DNA of 64,000 nucleotides, from assembly GCA_943736015.1 (NCBI GenBank), contig OX031063.1:2399001-2463000 (forward strand). Direction: 5' to 3'. The number at the start of each line of letters is the position of its first letter. Position 1 is the stretch's first letter. This document shows, piece after piece, positions 24,914 through 35,243 of the stretch. Origin of the DNA: Tridacna crocea. Its lineage: Eukaryota > Mollusca > Bivalvia > Cardiida > Cardiidae. Under the pieces are notes generated by a model that made no database searches, was not told the origin of the DNA, and saw nothing but the letters and a program-made list of their open reading frames with translations. The translations under genes were made by a program, and so were the position numbers.

Positions 24914-25075
24914 CTCTTGTGCCAAATGGTCCCACGATTTTATAACCTGGAGGAAGAGGGCCCTGGAAAACAAAGAGGGAATAGGAGACTAGAAGCCAGA
25001 AAGAAAAAGGGAAGAAAATGGTGGTAACTGGCAATTTTCCTTCCTTTTCCAGGATGGTTTTTACTTTTTTCAGAG
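24914..25075 (+). mobile_element. Old FB copy
   Basis: CTTGTGCCAAATGGTCCC to TTTTTCAG with FB spacing, but the core is extensively altered. Confidence 0.45.
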
Positions 25076-25104
25076 ACATATTTTGTCAGTTCAGTTGCAC
25101 TTGT

Positions 25105-25270
25105 GACTCGTGGTCAGTATAGATCAAGATCAGACTGCACAGAACATGCAGTCCAATCTTTGATCTACACTGTCGATAAGGAGATATTTATTCCCTAAAA
25201 CATTATTTGAAATTTGAAAACTTGAGCTTTTTCTATAGACTATTTTAGTTATTTAGCAGATATGGCTTGA
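25105..25270. mobile_element. H2 element
   Basis: GTCAGTATAGATCAAGATC stem, then CGATAAGGAGATATTTATTC typical of the H2 right half. Confidence 0.7.
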
Positions 25271-25329
25271 TCTTAAAATTTTTGTCATCTATATTTTTTT
25301 TTCTACTTCATTGAATCTGACCCTGATCT

Positions 25330-25558
25330 TTAACTCATTACCAAACGACAAAATTTTAGGTTTGTCCAAATCGAAAGCATTTGCAGACGACAAAATAAAA
25401 GTGACTGAAAATTTGAAATTGGTTTTGTGAAAGGTAGAATACATTGTGGGAAAAGGAGAAAATGCTGGTTACCAGCATTTTCTCCTTTTCCCACAATGTT
25501 TTCTAAAGGCTTCTTTCTCAGGGTCGTCAAAAGTAGGGATTGTGTGGTGATGGGTTAA
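25330..25558 (-). mobile_element. FB type A, full length, near consensus
   Basis: Both TTAA ends and perfect core hairpin present. Confidence 0.9.
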
Positions 25559-25653
25559 GCTGAATATATAATTAGGCACATAATTAGAACTCTGACTATT
25601 ATTCGGAAAGTTACATTCACATGGGAAGGTACTTACATTCACAGTTACAGAAT

Positions 25654-25857
25654 TTAACCATTAGCCTACAAAGTGCAACTCGAGGCTCTTGCAGACAGTG
25701 TATATCCAAGATCAGATAGCACAAATCATGCAGTCTGATCTTGGCTATACACTGTCCGATGATTAGATATTCTCCCAAAAAAATGACTTGAAATTGCAAT
25801 ATTTTGCTCTTATTACTATTGGCCGAAAAGTTTCAATAAACATATCCAGTTAGTTAA
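25654..25857. mobile_element. H2 element, full length
   Basis: TTAA 25654-25657 to TTAA 25854-25857, hairpin at 25690-25760. Confidence 0.8.
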
Positions 25858-26510
25858 AGATTGATTGGTAAAAAGATCGCAAAATTCAGACATCATTTGG
25901 TATTGCCGATGATAATAATAGAATAATTTATGTAGATGATTTTGACCTGGGTCAGGTTAAATGATGCAGATAATACCAGTTGAGTAAATCCCTCGCTTAA
26001 TTAATTGGCACTGAGATACGAAAAAAAGATTTTTTTCCACTTTGTTTAAACGAAAGTTACATTTTTCTGTTTTGTTGTTTCTAATATTAGTTTTAACTGT
26101 TTATTGTCAGTAAGCTGAAGAAAAGAGGTTTCCTTAGTCACCGTGAGTTTAGTCCTGTAGCACATATAGATAGCTTATAGAAAACGTGGGTTATTCACGA
26201 AAGACTGACAAGCTTTTTTGTAACTGGATGCCAGGATATATATATATGATTTTATTGCATACTCAGCATTATACAATTATATTTTTTTTCTGTTTTGTAT
26301 TTCAACCAGAAGGGAATTTTGTCAGCTCTCTATACATATATATATATTAGTATTCATTTATTCTACTTAAATCTTATCTTTTTTTTCCCTGCTTACCCAT
26401 TGATTTGTTTTAAGATTAATGGGGGACAACTTCGAAAAACTTGTATGCAAGTGGAATAAAGGTGTTTCTTTTTCAAAACGGTTTCTTTTAATTTTTAAAC
26501 AAACCTGTTA
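25858..26510. other. No gene seen; possible 3' UTR
   Basis: TA microsatellites at 26236 and 26335. A plus-strand AATAAA at 26455-26460 followed by GGTGTTTCTTTTTC would suit a poly(A) site, but no upstream coding exon was found. Confidence 0.3.
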
Positions 26511-26565
26511 GTTCTTTGTAACACAATCCCTAGCTCTAATGATCTAGAAAGAGCAGGCCAATGAA
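26511..26565 (+). mobile_element. FB left-end fragment
   Basis: GTAACACAATCCCTAGC and following bases only. Confidence 0.5.
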
Positions 26566-26619
26566 AAATAATACCATGTCTTATACTTGTGAAACATGGG
26601 ATATACATGAACACTAAAA

Positions 26620-27300
26620 ATAACTCTTTACCACACAATCCCAACTTTTAACTCCCCTATGAAAGAAGCTACCGGCATTTAAAACCATTGTGGGATATAG
26701 AGAAAATGCAGGTATCCAGCATTTCTCCTTTTCCCACAATGTTTTCTTCCCTTCCTAAAACAAATTTCAATTCTTTAGTCGCATTCATTTTGTCGTCTGC
26801 AAAGGCTCTTTTTTTGGACCAGTCTAAAATTTTTGTCTTTTGGTAAAGAGTTGACTCCTTATCAAACAACAGAATTATCAAAGAACAGAATTTTAGACTA
26901 GTTCAAATTGAAAGCATTTGCAGACGATAAAATTAGTTTGATTAAAGAATTGAAAATTGTTCAGGGAAGGGAAGAAAAGATTGTGGGAAAAGGAGAAAAT
27001 GCTGGTTACGAGCATTTTCTCCTTTTCTCACAATCTTTTCAGAAGGCTTCATTGTCAGGGTCGTAAAAACCAGGGCTTGTTTGGGAAAGGGTTAACTCTT
27101 TACTAAACAACAAAATTTCAGACCTGTCCAAAATTGGAAGCATTTGCAGACGACAAAGTTAATGGGGCTCAAAATTTGAATTTGTTTTGGGAAGGGTAAA
27201 AAACATTGTTGGAAAAATTTATACCAGCATTTTCTCCTTTTCGCACATTGTTTTCTTTCTCGGGGTCGTGAAAACCTGGAATTGTTCGGTAAAGGGTTAT
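26620..27300. mobile_element. Chain of three FB type A copies
   Basis: 26620-26854 (plus), 26851-27095 (minus, with a small internal duplication of CAAAGAACAGAATT near its start) and 27092-27300 (minus, left core arm lost), sharing TTGA/TTAA junctions. Confidence 0.83.
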
Positions 27301-27649
27301 GCTCTCACAGTGACGACCAACAGAAAATTAAAAGCTTCATAAAACACCGATGACAGTGAAAGCAGCCACTGACTTGAAAAGAGTGTGCTGTACATTGGTC
27401 TAATGAGTACCCACAACATAGGTTTTGAATAAAAATAATGGATTAAGAATACCATCACTCCCTCTTATCTGAAGCTCTGAGTGCATGCCATGTCCTATAT
27501 TCCAGGACTGGGGCCCTGTGTGGCTCTGGTAAACTGGGAAGGGGGAGGGGTGGGTGCTCATAACCTGGAGGATTGCAGCCCCACCTGATCTGCTGGGCTT
27601 ATTCGTTGGAGTAACCTTGCCCAACAAACTGTAGATCCCTTATTTTTCA
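27301..27649. other. No gene seen; dispersed repeat piece
   Basis: AATGAGTACCCACAACATAG (27403) matches the palindrome at 12.45 kb in inverted sense, followed by CATCACTCCCTCTTATC. Confidence 0.45.
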
Positions 27650-27707
27650 TATGAAAATGCTTTCAGTTTGGGCTGGTGTACAATTTTGTCGTTTGGTAGA
27701 GACTTCA
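27650..27707 (+). mobile_element. FB right-end fragment
   Basis: AAATGCTTTCAGTTTGGGC to TTTGGTAGAGACTT. Confidence 0.6.
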
Positions 27708-27916
27708 CAATGAAAACACGAAAACCTTGTGAAAAAATAGAACATGTACAAATGCTCAATAAAAAAAGGCTAAATAAAAAAGAAATTCCATCAATTTTAA
27801 TGATTTAATAAAAATCAAAGGTTAAAAAAGAGTTTGACAGTTCTGACAGCAAGGGTTTAATACTTTCCAAGCATTATTACCTTGATTCTCTCATGAATAC
27901 AGAAATAAACGAATTC

Positions 27917-28375
27917 TTCACCCATTACCACACAATCCCTCCTGTGGACGACCCTGAGAAAGAAGCCTGTGGAAAATATTGCGGGAAAAGAAGAAAATGC
28001 TGTAACCAGCATTTTCTCCTTTTCCCACAATGTTTTTACCTTTCACATAACATATTTCAAATTTTCAGTCGGTTTAATTTTTGTCTGCAAATACCGTACT
28101 TTCAATTTGGACCAGTCTTAAACTTTGTTTTTTGAAAGAGTTAACAATCTTGACTCTTTGCCACACAATGACGACTTTTGACGCCCCTGAGGAAGAAGCC
28201 TTTTGAAAACATTGTGGGAAAAGGAGAAAATGCTGGTAACCAGCATTTTCTCCTTTTCCCACAAAGTTTTCTACCCAATCGAAGCAAAATTGCACCATTT
28301 GAGCCACTTTGTAATTGTATGCGAATGCTTTCTATTTGGATAGATCTAAAATTTTGCTGTGTGGTAATTGGCTAA
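27917..28375 (+). mobile_element. Two FB type A copies, same orientation
   Basis: 27917-28144 and 28150-28375, five bases apart; cores intact. Confidence 0.86.
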
Positions 28376-28597
28376 CAGACAAAAAGGCAAAAAACAATGA
28401 AAAGTTTGTCTTCACTGCATTCCTAAGCCCTGTAGAGAGCTTGAAATCTGGGATTCGTAGTTTCAATTTCTCCGCTCGTCCTGTTTCTCTATGGGAATGG
28501 ATGATAATCAATGTGACAGGATTAATCATTTCATATCTGATGACTGTTTTGACAATGGTTATGAAGAAAGACCGCCACTAGCTTTAGAAAAATAAAT
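28376..28597 (+). other. Possible short exon: two open frames and an adjacent AATAAA
   Basis: Non-repeat DNA between two MITEs. One plus frame ends in a hydrophobic segment (WEWMIINVTGLIISYLMTVL) followed by KKDRH and stop; another reads INHFISDDCFDNGYEERPPL and stops. AATAAA lies at 28591-28596. Both frames cannot be real; no homology recognised. Confidence 0.22.
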
Positions 28598-28614
28598 ACA
28601 CAAACAAGCCTCCT

Positions 28615-28844
28615 TTAACCCTTTCCCAAACGACAAAATTTTAGACTGGTCCAAATTGAAAGCACTTGCAGACGACAAAATACATGTTACTCGAAATTGA
28701 AAGTTGTTTCTAGCAGGGTAGAAAACATTGTGGGAAAAGGAGAAAATGCTGGTTACCAGCATTTTCTCTTTTTACCCACAATGTTTTCAAAAGGCTTCTA
28801 TCTCGGAGACATAAAAAACCAGGGATTGTTTGGGAAAGGGTTAA
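28615..28844 (-). mobile_element. FB type A, TTAA-bounded
   Basis: Type A core with the CCCTTTCCCAAACGAC left end normally found on B copies. Confidence 0.88.
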
Positions 28845-29133
28845 ACTTAACATGCCCGCCCAGGTGGCTTAGTGGTGAGCATGTCGGACTCATGACCTGG
28901 TGGTTGCAAGTTCGATACCCAATTGAGGCAAACTTTCTTTCCGGCGTATTTTTACCTCTTACCTCTGCTGAAGCATGTGAGAAAAGTAGTCGGTGGCTTT
29001 GGAAAGAAAGTTGTGTAAGTATCAGTATGAGAAAGCCAGGAAACACATGAGCGGCACCGACCGCCATGATATGACCTTAGCTGTTAAAATGGCGTTACAC
29101 CCCAATACAACGAATCAAATCAAACTTAACATG
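28843..29133 (+). mobile_element. tRNA-derived SINE with 12-bp target duplication
   Basis: AAACTTAACATG occurs at 28843-28854 and 29122-29133. Body starts GCCCGCCCAGGTGGCTTAGT (A-box-like TGGCTTAGTGGTGAGCATG) with a B-box-like GGTTGCAAGTTCGATACCC. Tail is GGCGTTACACCCCAATAC followed by AAT-rich bases. Confidence 0.82.
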
Positions 29134-29189
29134 TAAAGCAGACTTGTATCAGGTAAAAACACTCAAACTTTCCACAAAACAATACTATA

Positions 29190-30226
29190 TTTTAACAACA
29201 TCTTCCAAATTATCTTTTGAAAACATTGTGTGAAATGGATCTTCATTCACCATATCAAAGAAAATTTCCACAGTTTGGATTACAAGTTTTTGTCTGTAGA
29301 TGTTTTTGGTTTGTTCAAGTCTAAAATTTTATCATGTGAAAAAGAATTAACCCATTACCACATAATCCCTACTTTTGACGACCCTGAGAAAGAAGCCTGT
29401 AGAAAACATTATGGGAAAAGGAGAAAATGCTGGTAACCAGCATTTTCTCCCTTTCCCATAAAGTTTTCTACCATTCACAAGACAAATTTCCAATTTTCAG
29501 TAACTTTTATTTTGTCCTCTGCAAATGCTTTCAATTTGGACAAATCTCAAATTTTTTGGTCATTTGGTAATGAGTTAACTATTTACGAAATCTCAAAATT
29601 TTAGACCTGAGAAGTCCAAATTAAAAGCATTTGAAGACAATAACATAATTGACAAAAATTGAAAATTAGTTCGGAAAGAACAGGAAATTTTTTGGAAAAG
29701 GAGAAAATGCTGATTACCAGCATTTTCTCCTCTTCCAATTATATTTACGAAAGTTTTTTTTTCTTCAGACTGTTAAAACTGGAGACTGGAAGTGGGTTAA
29801 CCCTTTACCACACAATGATAACCTTTAACACCCCTAAGAATTAAGCCTTTTAAAAACATTGTGAGAAAGGGAGAAAATGCTGATAACCAGCATTTTCTCC
29901 TTTTCCCACAATGTTTTCTACCCTTCCCAAATCGAATTTCAGTTTTTTGAGTTACATTCATTTCTTCGTCAACAAATGCTTTCAATTTGGACCAGTCTAA
30001 TTTACTCATTACCAAACAACAAAATTTTATGCTTGTCCAAATAGTATTTGCAGATGACAAAATAACAGTGACTGAAGAATTGAGCCATCTTTTGTGACGG
30101 GTAGAAAACATTGTGGGAAGGGGAGAAAATGCTGGTTACCAGCATTTTCTCTTCTTCTCACAATGTTTTCAAAAGGCTTCTCTCTCAGGGTTGTCAAAGG
30201 TTGGGATTATGTGGTAATGGGTTTAA
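29190..30226. mobile_element. Chain of five FB copies
   Basis: 29190-29350 (plus, core lost), 29347-29578 (plus), 29575-29800 (minus), 29797-30001 (plus, right end lost) and 30002-30226 (minus). The first four junctions are shared TTAA or a direct abutment. Confidence 0.85.
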
Positions 30227-30337
30227 TGGTTAAAGGTCAGGATTCTGTGTACTGTCCATGTGTAATTTTCTTCTGTTGTGCCTGTAGAAACTGTACAACT
30301 TCTGGGGACCTCATCAAGGCCTGAAAAACAGAGAAAA

Positions 30338-30445
30338 TTTACTTCTTACAAAACAACAACATTTTAGGCTTGTCAGAATTGAAAGGCTTTGCAGACGAAG
30401 AAACTCTTCATAAAACAACAAAATGTTTGACCTGTTGAAATTGTA
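30338..30445 (-). mobile_element. FB left-end fragments
   Basis: Two partial copies of AAAACAACAACATTTTAGG type ends in series. Confidence 0.5.
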
Positions 30446-30752
30446 GATGAAACTAGAGCTGCTGTCACTGAATGTGATGCCTGCCAGTGCTTTGACAGCA
30501 AAAAAGGGTCAAGTTCCAGGGGAGATAATTCGTCAAACAGGAAGAGGTGACACTTAAAAATTGCGTCTTGCAAATCTTCAATTATATGTTCAGCATAATT
30601 ATGTGCAAAGTTTCTATAGAATTGAAGGAAAACTGTAAGAGGAGTTCGCGACACAATATTAATAGTATTTTGTACACAGACGGACACACGGACAGACACA
30701 TACACAGACAGACAGCCTGATTCCAGTATACATTTGTTCTGCTGGGGTATAA
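30437..30752 (-). repeat. Dispersed repeat, inverted copy of the 13.5-kb repeat
   Basis: Reverse strand starts TATACCCCAGCAGAACAAA and includes GAATTATCTCCCCTGGAAC. The long open frame across it is not a gene. Confidence 0.72.
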
Positions 30753-30783
30753 AAAACAAGAACTTTTAAATGATGAATCTTGT

Positions 30784-31337
30784 TTCTGACAAGGTGGAAA
30801 AAAATCTGGGAGATGGGAGAAACACTGGTTACTAGTATGTTCTACTTTCTTTCTCTGGGTTGGTAAAACTCAGGATTGTCTTTTTAACCCTTTACCTGAT
30901 GTGCCAATTTGAGACTCTTCCATTTCAGCAGCAAATAAAGATATGATGTCAAAAATATGGACAAATGAGGATACAAATATCTGATTGAGTGGAAAACATT
31001 GTGGGAAAAGGAGAAATTGCTCGTTACGAGCAATTTCTCCTTTTCCCACAATGTTTTCAAAAGTTGTCTGTTGTTGATGCGTCAAAGTGAGTATCTATGG
31101 AGTAAAGGATTAACCCATTACCACTCAATCCCTACTTTTGACGCCCCTGAGAAAAAAGCCTTTTGAAAACATTGTGGAAAATGGAGAAAATGCTGGTAAC
31201 CAGCATTTTCTCCTTTTCCCACAGTGTTTTCTACTCTTTCCAGAACAAATTTCAATTTTTCAGTCACCTTTATTTTGTCGTCTGCATTTCCTTTAATTTG
31301 GACCAGTCCAAAATTTTCTCGTGTGGTAATGAGTTAA
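30784..31337. mobile_element. Chain of three FB copies (worn A, D, A)
   Basis: 30784-30887 (minus, worn), 30884-31113 (type D: B-like core AAATTGCTCGTTACGAGCAA with a C-like end GTATCTATGGAGTAAAGG) and 31110-31337 (plus, type A). Shared TTAA at 30884 and 31110. The last lies just past the TAA of the FG/SR-like gene. Confidence 0.87.
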
Positions 31338-31411
31338 GGGTTACATGTTACTCAAACTATTAACTTTGGTTGTCATGGTAAATGAAAACAATGCAGGAAT
31401 AAATGACTGAA

Positions 31412-31552
31412 TTAAGAGAAACTTGCCATTTTCTTCTCTGTCAGAATCTCGTCCAACAGAGAGGGTTTGAAGCCTATTTCAGAGTTGTTCTGAGAATCCA
31501 CAGTTTCCATTCGGCTAGGAGAGCTGCTTGGCTGGGGATCTACCTTTTGTAC
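31412..31552 (-). CDS. Second exon of the unidentified FG/SR-like gene
   Basis: Follows a ttattacag acceptor and is open for 46 codons, starting VQKVDPQPSSSPSRMETVD. Phase 0 matches the upstream donor. An AATAAA on the minus strand (31274-31269), inside a foldback MITE, could serve as poly(A) signal if this is the last exon. Confidence 0.5.
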   Translation of the reverse strand, partial: VQKVDPQPSSSPSRMETVDSQNNSEIGFKPSLLDEILTEKKMASFS

Positions 31553-34500
31553 CTGTAATAAAAATAGATACTAGTATAAATTATGTCTATTTATGGTAAA
31601 ATCTTCAATACATGTAGGATCACATGATCTGTTACAACTGTAGAGTAAGCATGTTTAAAAATAGGAATTCCGCACATCCGAGCAATATATGCCCAACTGA
31701 AGCTATTTACACCATTTAACCTTTGACTTCTCCACACCAGTCATCTAAAAAAAAAAAAAAGAGAACAAGCTTCCTGACATATGGACTAGCAGACATTCTG
31801 ACCTTGATGTTTTTGCAACAAAGGTTTTGGTCAGCCAAAATTTACAGTACGGACAATTTAGCCAAATCCACATTTTTTTTTTCTTTCCAAGATATCCAAG
31901 TTTATTTTGCCCAGCCAGAACACCCAAAACCTAATATATCTGGACAAACTTCAAATTACTAGTAAGTAAAAGTTCTAAATTTATACTGATATATGGCTAG
32001 TAACACATGAAAAGAAGCATTCGGACACTTGCGTAAAGTGTTGTCTTGGATCAGCCTGTGCAGTTGGCACTTTCTGACTACATTAGATTTTGTACTACAA
32101 TTGACTTGTGAAAAACAAAACTACATGAAAACCAGAAGTGTAATTTTGGACTAGCCTATACCGACTGCGTAGGCTGATCTGAGACAATGCTTTTATTCAA
32201 ATGACCCAATGCCCCTTTCTTTGTGTTGTAGGCCATATATAAGAGAAGTTATGAATCTTTTCCTCCTCTTTCATATCTTGTCGACCACACCTGTGATTCT
32301 TTTTAAGTATTAAATTATCATACGAACTAATATTTAGCACAATTTTCAAGTGAAAACCAGTGGGCTCATTTTAAAACCCCGCATAATCATGTGAAAAGAC
32401 TGTTCATTTCAAAAGACTACATTTTCATTTGAAATGTCAGTATATTCATGTGAAAGCCACTGTGTTCATGTAAAAGCCATTATGTTCACATGTGAGCCAG
32501 CATGTTTATATGAGAAGCCAGTATGCTCATGTGAAAAGACATGTCCGTGTGAGAGCCAGTATGTTTATATGAGATGTGTGTTGATTGTTCATGTGAAAAC
32601 CATTATGTTCATGTGAAAGCCATTATGTTTATGTGTTAGCCAGTATAGTGATATAAAAAGCCAGTATGTTCATGTGAAAGGACATGTTCATGTGAGAGCC
32701 AGTATGTTTATATGAGATGTGTGTTGATTGTTCATGTGAAAACCATTATGTTCATGTGAAAGCCATTATGTTTATGTGTTAGCCAGTATAGTGATATAAA
32801 AAGCCTGTATGTTCATGTGAAAGGACATGTTCATGTGAGAGCCAGTGTGTTTTAAAGAGATGCCTCTTGATTGTTCATGTGAAAGCCAGTGTGTTCCTGT
32901 GAAAAGCCAGAATGTTCGTGTAAGAGCCAGTACATGTGAGAATGCACTCAAAAGAAAAAAAATATGTTAAGTTCATTTCAAAATCTAGTAGACTCATGTG
33001 AAAAACAAGGGTGCAACATGTTCATCAAGAAAAGAAAGCCATTATGTTCATGTGAAAAGACATTATGTTAAATTAAAACCCCTCTATTTTCATGTGAAAA
33101 ACCTCTTTGTTCATGTGAGAGACAATATATCCATAAGAAAAGCCAGTTTATGTGAAAAGCCAGTCTGTTCACGTGAAAGAGCCAGTAACAGGTGAGAAAA
33201 GCTAGTGTGTTGCTTTTTCTTGTAAAAGCCAGTATACTAGTGCTTAATATGTGAGAAGCCATTAAATGTTCATGTAAGCACCAGCATGTTCATTTGAACA
33301 GCCAGTGAATTCATGTGAGAAAAAAATATCATATGTAGAGACACTGTTCATGTGAAAATGTAAGTATGTTCATATTACAAGCTCTGGTTTTTGTGTGTTT
33401 CTTTTACCCTGTGTGAAAGCCTGTATTTTCATATGAAAAGGCAGTATATTTATGTGAGAAGCCAGTATGTTCATGTGAAAAAACATTATGTTCATTTGAA
33501 AAAGCCAGTATATGAAAGTGAGAAGTGAGAAATTTTTACCTAATGTGAAAGCCTGCAATTTTTCATATGAAGAGCCAGTATGTTCATGTCAAAACCAGTG
33601 TATCCTTGGTTTACTTCAAAAACCTCTTAACTACAGTTTGAAACAAGCTGTGATTACAAGGTTTTTGAAGTAAACCGATGATATATGAGAAGCCAGAGTG
33701 TTCATGTGAGAGCTAGCGTGTTTGTATGAAAAGCCAGGATGATATAGTGAAAAGCAAGTAAGCTCTTATGGGGAAAAAAAGTATATTTATGTGAAAAGAC
33801 ACTAAGTTCCTTTGAAAAAGCCAGTATATTTATACATTTCACTATTTTTACCACTATCTGAAAGCCTGTATATTCATGTGAAAAGCCAGTTTATTCAGTT
33901 TAACCAGCAGTTAAATTTCATAACATTCCAAACGGATGCTCCCTCTCTGATTAATGTTCTCCCAGCATTTTTGTAACAGAAAATGGGCTTATTTTCTTCA
34001 ATAGTTTAAATGGTGTTGAGCAACATTTTCTCATTTTCCCACAATGTTTTCAGAAGTTTTCTGTTTCAGGGTCACTGAAACTTGGGATTGTGTGAGAAAG
34101 AACAAAAGAAAAATGGGTCATCACATCACTCACATTATCGCTGGCTGTACTCTGTGATCTGCTCTTTCTCTGTCGATGTTTGGCGGAGTGTTTCGACCTT
34201 GACCCTTTATCTCCATGACTATTTTTGGAATTGGGTTCTGATTCACTATTAGTATTCGTTGCATAGCTCTGACCTGAGTCCTGACCTCCACCAAATGTGA
34301 AGACATTGTCGGAATTAAAAACATTAGCTGCGTTGTTACTCTGACCAAAAGTTACAAAACCTGGATTGTTTCCAACTGTCATCACTAAGGCTCCAGGATT
34401 GAAGACAGTCTGATTTGGATTATTCATCAATAAAGTCTGTGACGTGGTTTCCATCTTACCAACAGTCTGTGGCAAAGATGCTAAATCAAACTCACTTGAT

Positions 34501-34826
34501 ATAAACACTGGTTTCTTGTCTTCTGTCGCACTATCTGGATTTAAACCTTGAAACACACTAGCTGGTGAAGACGTCACATTCTGTGAAGTTAAACCACTAA
34601 AACAAAACCCTTGGCTGCTCTGCAGTCCACTAGACTGGTTCAGGTTAAATAATGGTACACTGTAACTTTCCTTCAGACTTTCAGTGGACTGGTTCAAATC
34701 ATCAACATCCTTTAAGTAACCAGTCTCATATTCTTCATCAACGCTCATCTCCATCGTGTCAGAGTTATTTCCCTTCGATTCTTCACCACATTCCTCCATG
34801 ACTAACACATCAATTTTATTAATAAT
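31412..34826 (-). CDS. Unidentified gene, two-exon model: FG-containing, SR-like low-complexity protein
   Basis: The large exon (34826 or 34799 down to 34134) joins in phase 0 to 31552-31412. I do not recognise the family. Visible features: an acidic N-terminal part (MEMSVDEEYETGYLKDVDDL), a long Ser/Asn/Gln-rich middle with several FG-type pieces (VFQGL, VTFGQS, VFTFGGGQ), then a basic SR-like patch (SRSKHSAKHRQRKSRSQ). The second exon carries FKPSLLDEILTEKKM. Donor is gtgagt and acceptor ttattacag. Composition suggests a disordered nuclear protein, which is inference only. The start is uncertain: ATG at 34799, or an internal exon from a ctag acceptor at 34826. The end is also uncertain: TAA at 31414-31412, or a GC-AG donor (ATG|gcaagt) at 31427 leading further downstream. 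The intron contains the 32.35-33.92 kb minisatellite. Confidence 0.6.
31563..31993 (-). other. Intron of the FG/SR-like gene, no repeat recognised
   Basis: A-run at 31748-31759 and T-run at 31872-31881; otherwise unique. Confidence 0.4.
31994..32236. mobile_element. P3 element
   Basis: GCTAGTAACACATGAAAAG to GTGTTGTAGGCC; internal GTCTTGGATCAGCCTGTGC. Confidence 0.72.
32350..33920. repeat. Degenerate minisatellite, about 21-24-bp unit
   Basis: Dozens of units of the form agccagtatgttcatgtgaa with variable middle and length. A higher-order block of 143 bases is repeated (32571 and 32714). Lies in the intron of the FG/SR-like gene. Short open frames inside it are artefacts. Confidence 0.85.
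33608..33676. repeat. Perfect 18-bp inverted repeat with 33-base loop
   Basis: GGTTTACTTCAAAAACCT and its exact complement, embedded in the minisatellite but unrelated to its unit. Confidence 0.8.
34017..34100 (-). mobile_element. FB right half only
   Basis: Begins mid-hairpin (ACATTTTCTCATTTTCCC), lies 33 bases inside the intron beyond the large exon. Confidence 0.7.
34134..34826 (-). CDS. Large exon of the unidentified FG/SR-like gene
   Basis: 231 open codons between a ctag acceptor (34828-34827) and gtgagt (34133-34128), longest non-repeat reading frame in the window. Open reading beyond the donor soon enters MITE-derived sequence, supporting the splice. The first in-frame ATG is 34799-34797. 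Confidence 0.62.
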
Positions 34827-34951
34827 CTAGTTTGTAAAAGATACTGTTTATTACCAAAATTTTATGGACTATTTGTCTCTGGTAAAGGTACATGTATATG
34901 AAGGGTATAATTTATCTTTAAACTGGAAAAAAATTGAAATCATGTCATTTC

Positions 34952-35180
34952 TTAACCCTTTACTCCATAGATACTCATTTCTACGCATTGCTTGTAGGAG
35001 CCTTTGGAAAACATTGTGGCAAAACGTGAAATTGCTCATGACGAGCAATTTCACCTTTTGCCACAATGTTTTCTATGCTATCAAAAGGTGTCATATACAC
35101 ATAAGAAACAGCTTCATCCTTGCTGTTATTTAGGGTCAATCAGAGATACCATAGAAATGCCTTATGGGATAAAGGGTTAA
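34952..35180 (+). mobile_element. FB type C, full length
   Basis: Arms GGCAAAACGTGAAATTGCTC and GAGCAATTTCACCTTTTGCC; ends CCCTTTACTCCATAGATACT and GGGATAAAGGG. Confidence 0.9.
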
Positions 35181-35243
35181 AACATGTAAAAATATCTCTA
35201 AAATGTTTTATCTACTACAAGGTACATGTACATAGCTCAACAG

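Noticed and set aside
28857-28930. tRNA gene
   Set aside because: A- and B-box-like motifs exist, but the rest does not fold as a tRNA and a SINE body, tail and target duplication surround it.
30373-30759. 128-codon minus-strand frame
   Set aside because: Lies wholly inside the dispersed repeat shared with 13.5 kb.
32434-33195. Cys/Val-rich frames such as MFTCEPACLYEKPVCSCE as repeat proteins
   Set aside because: They arise from the degenerate minisatellite and break at each unit-length change.
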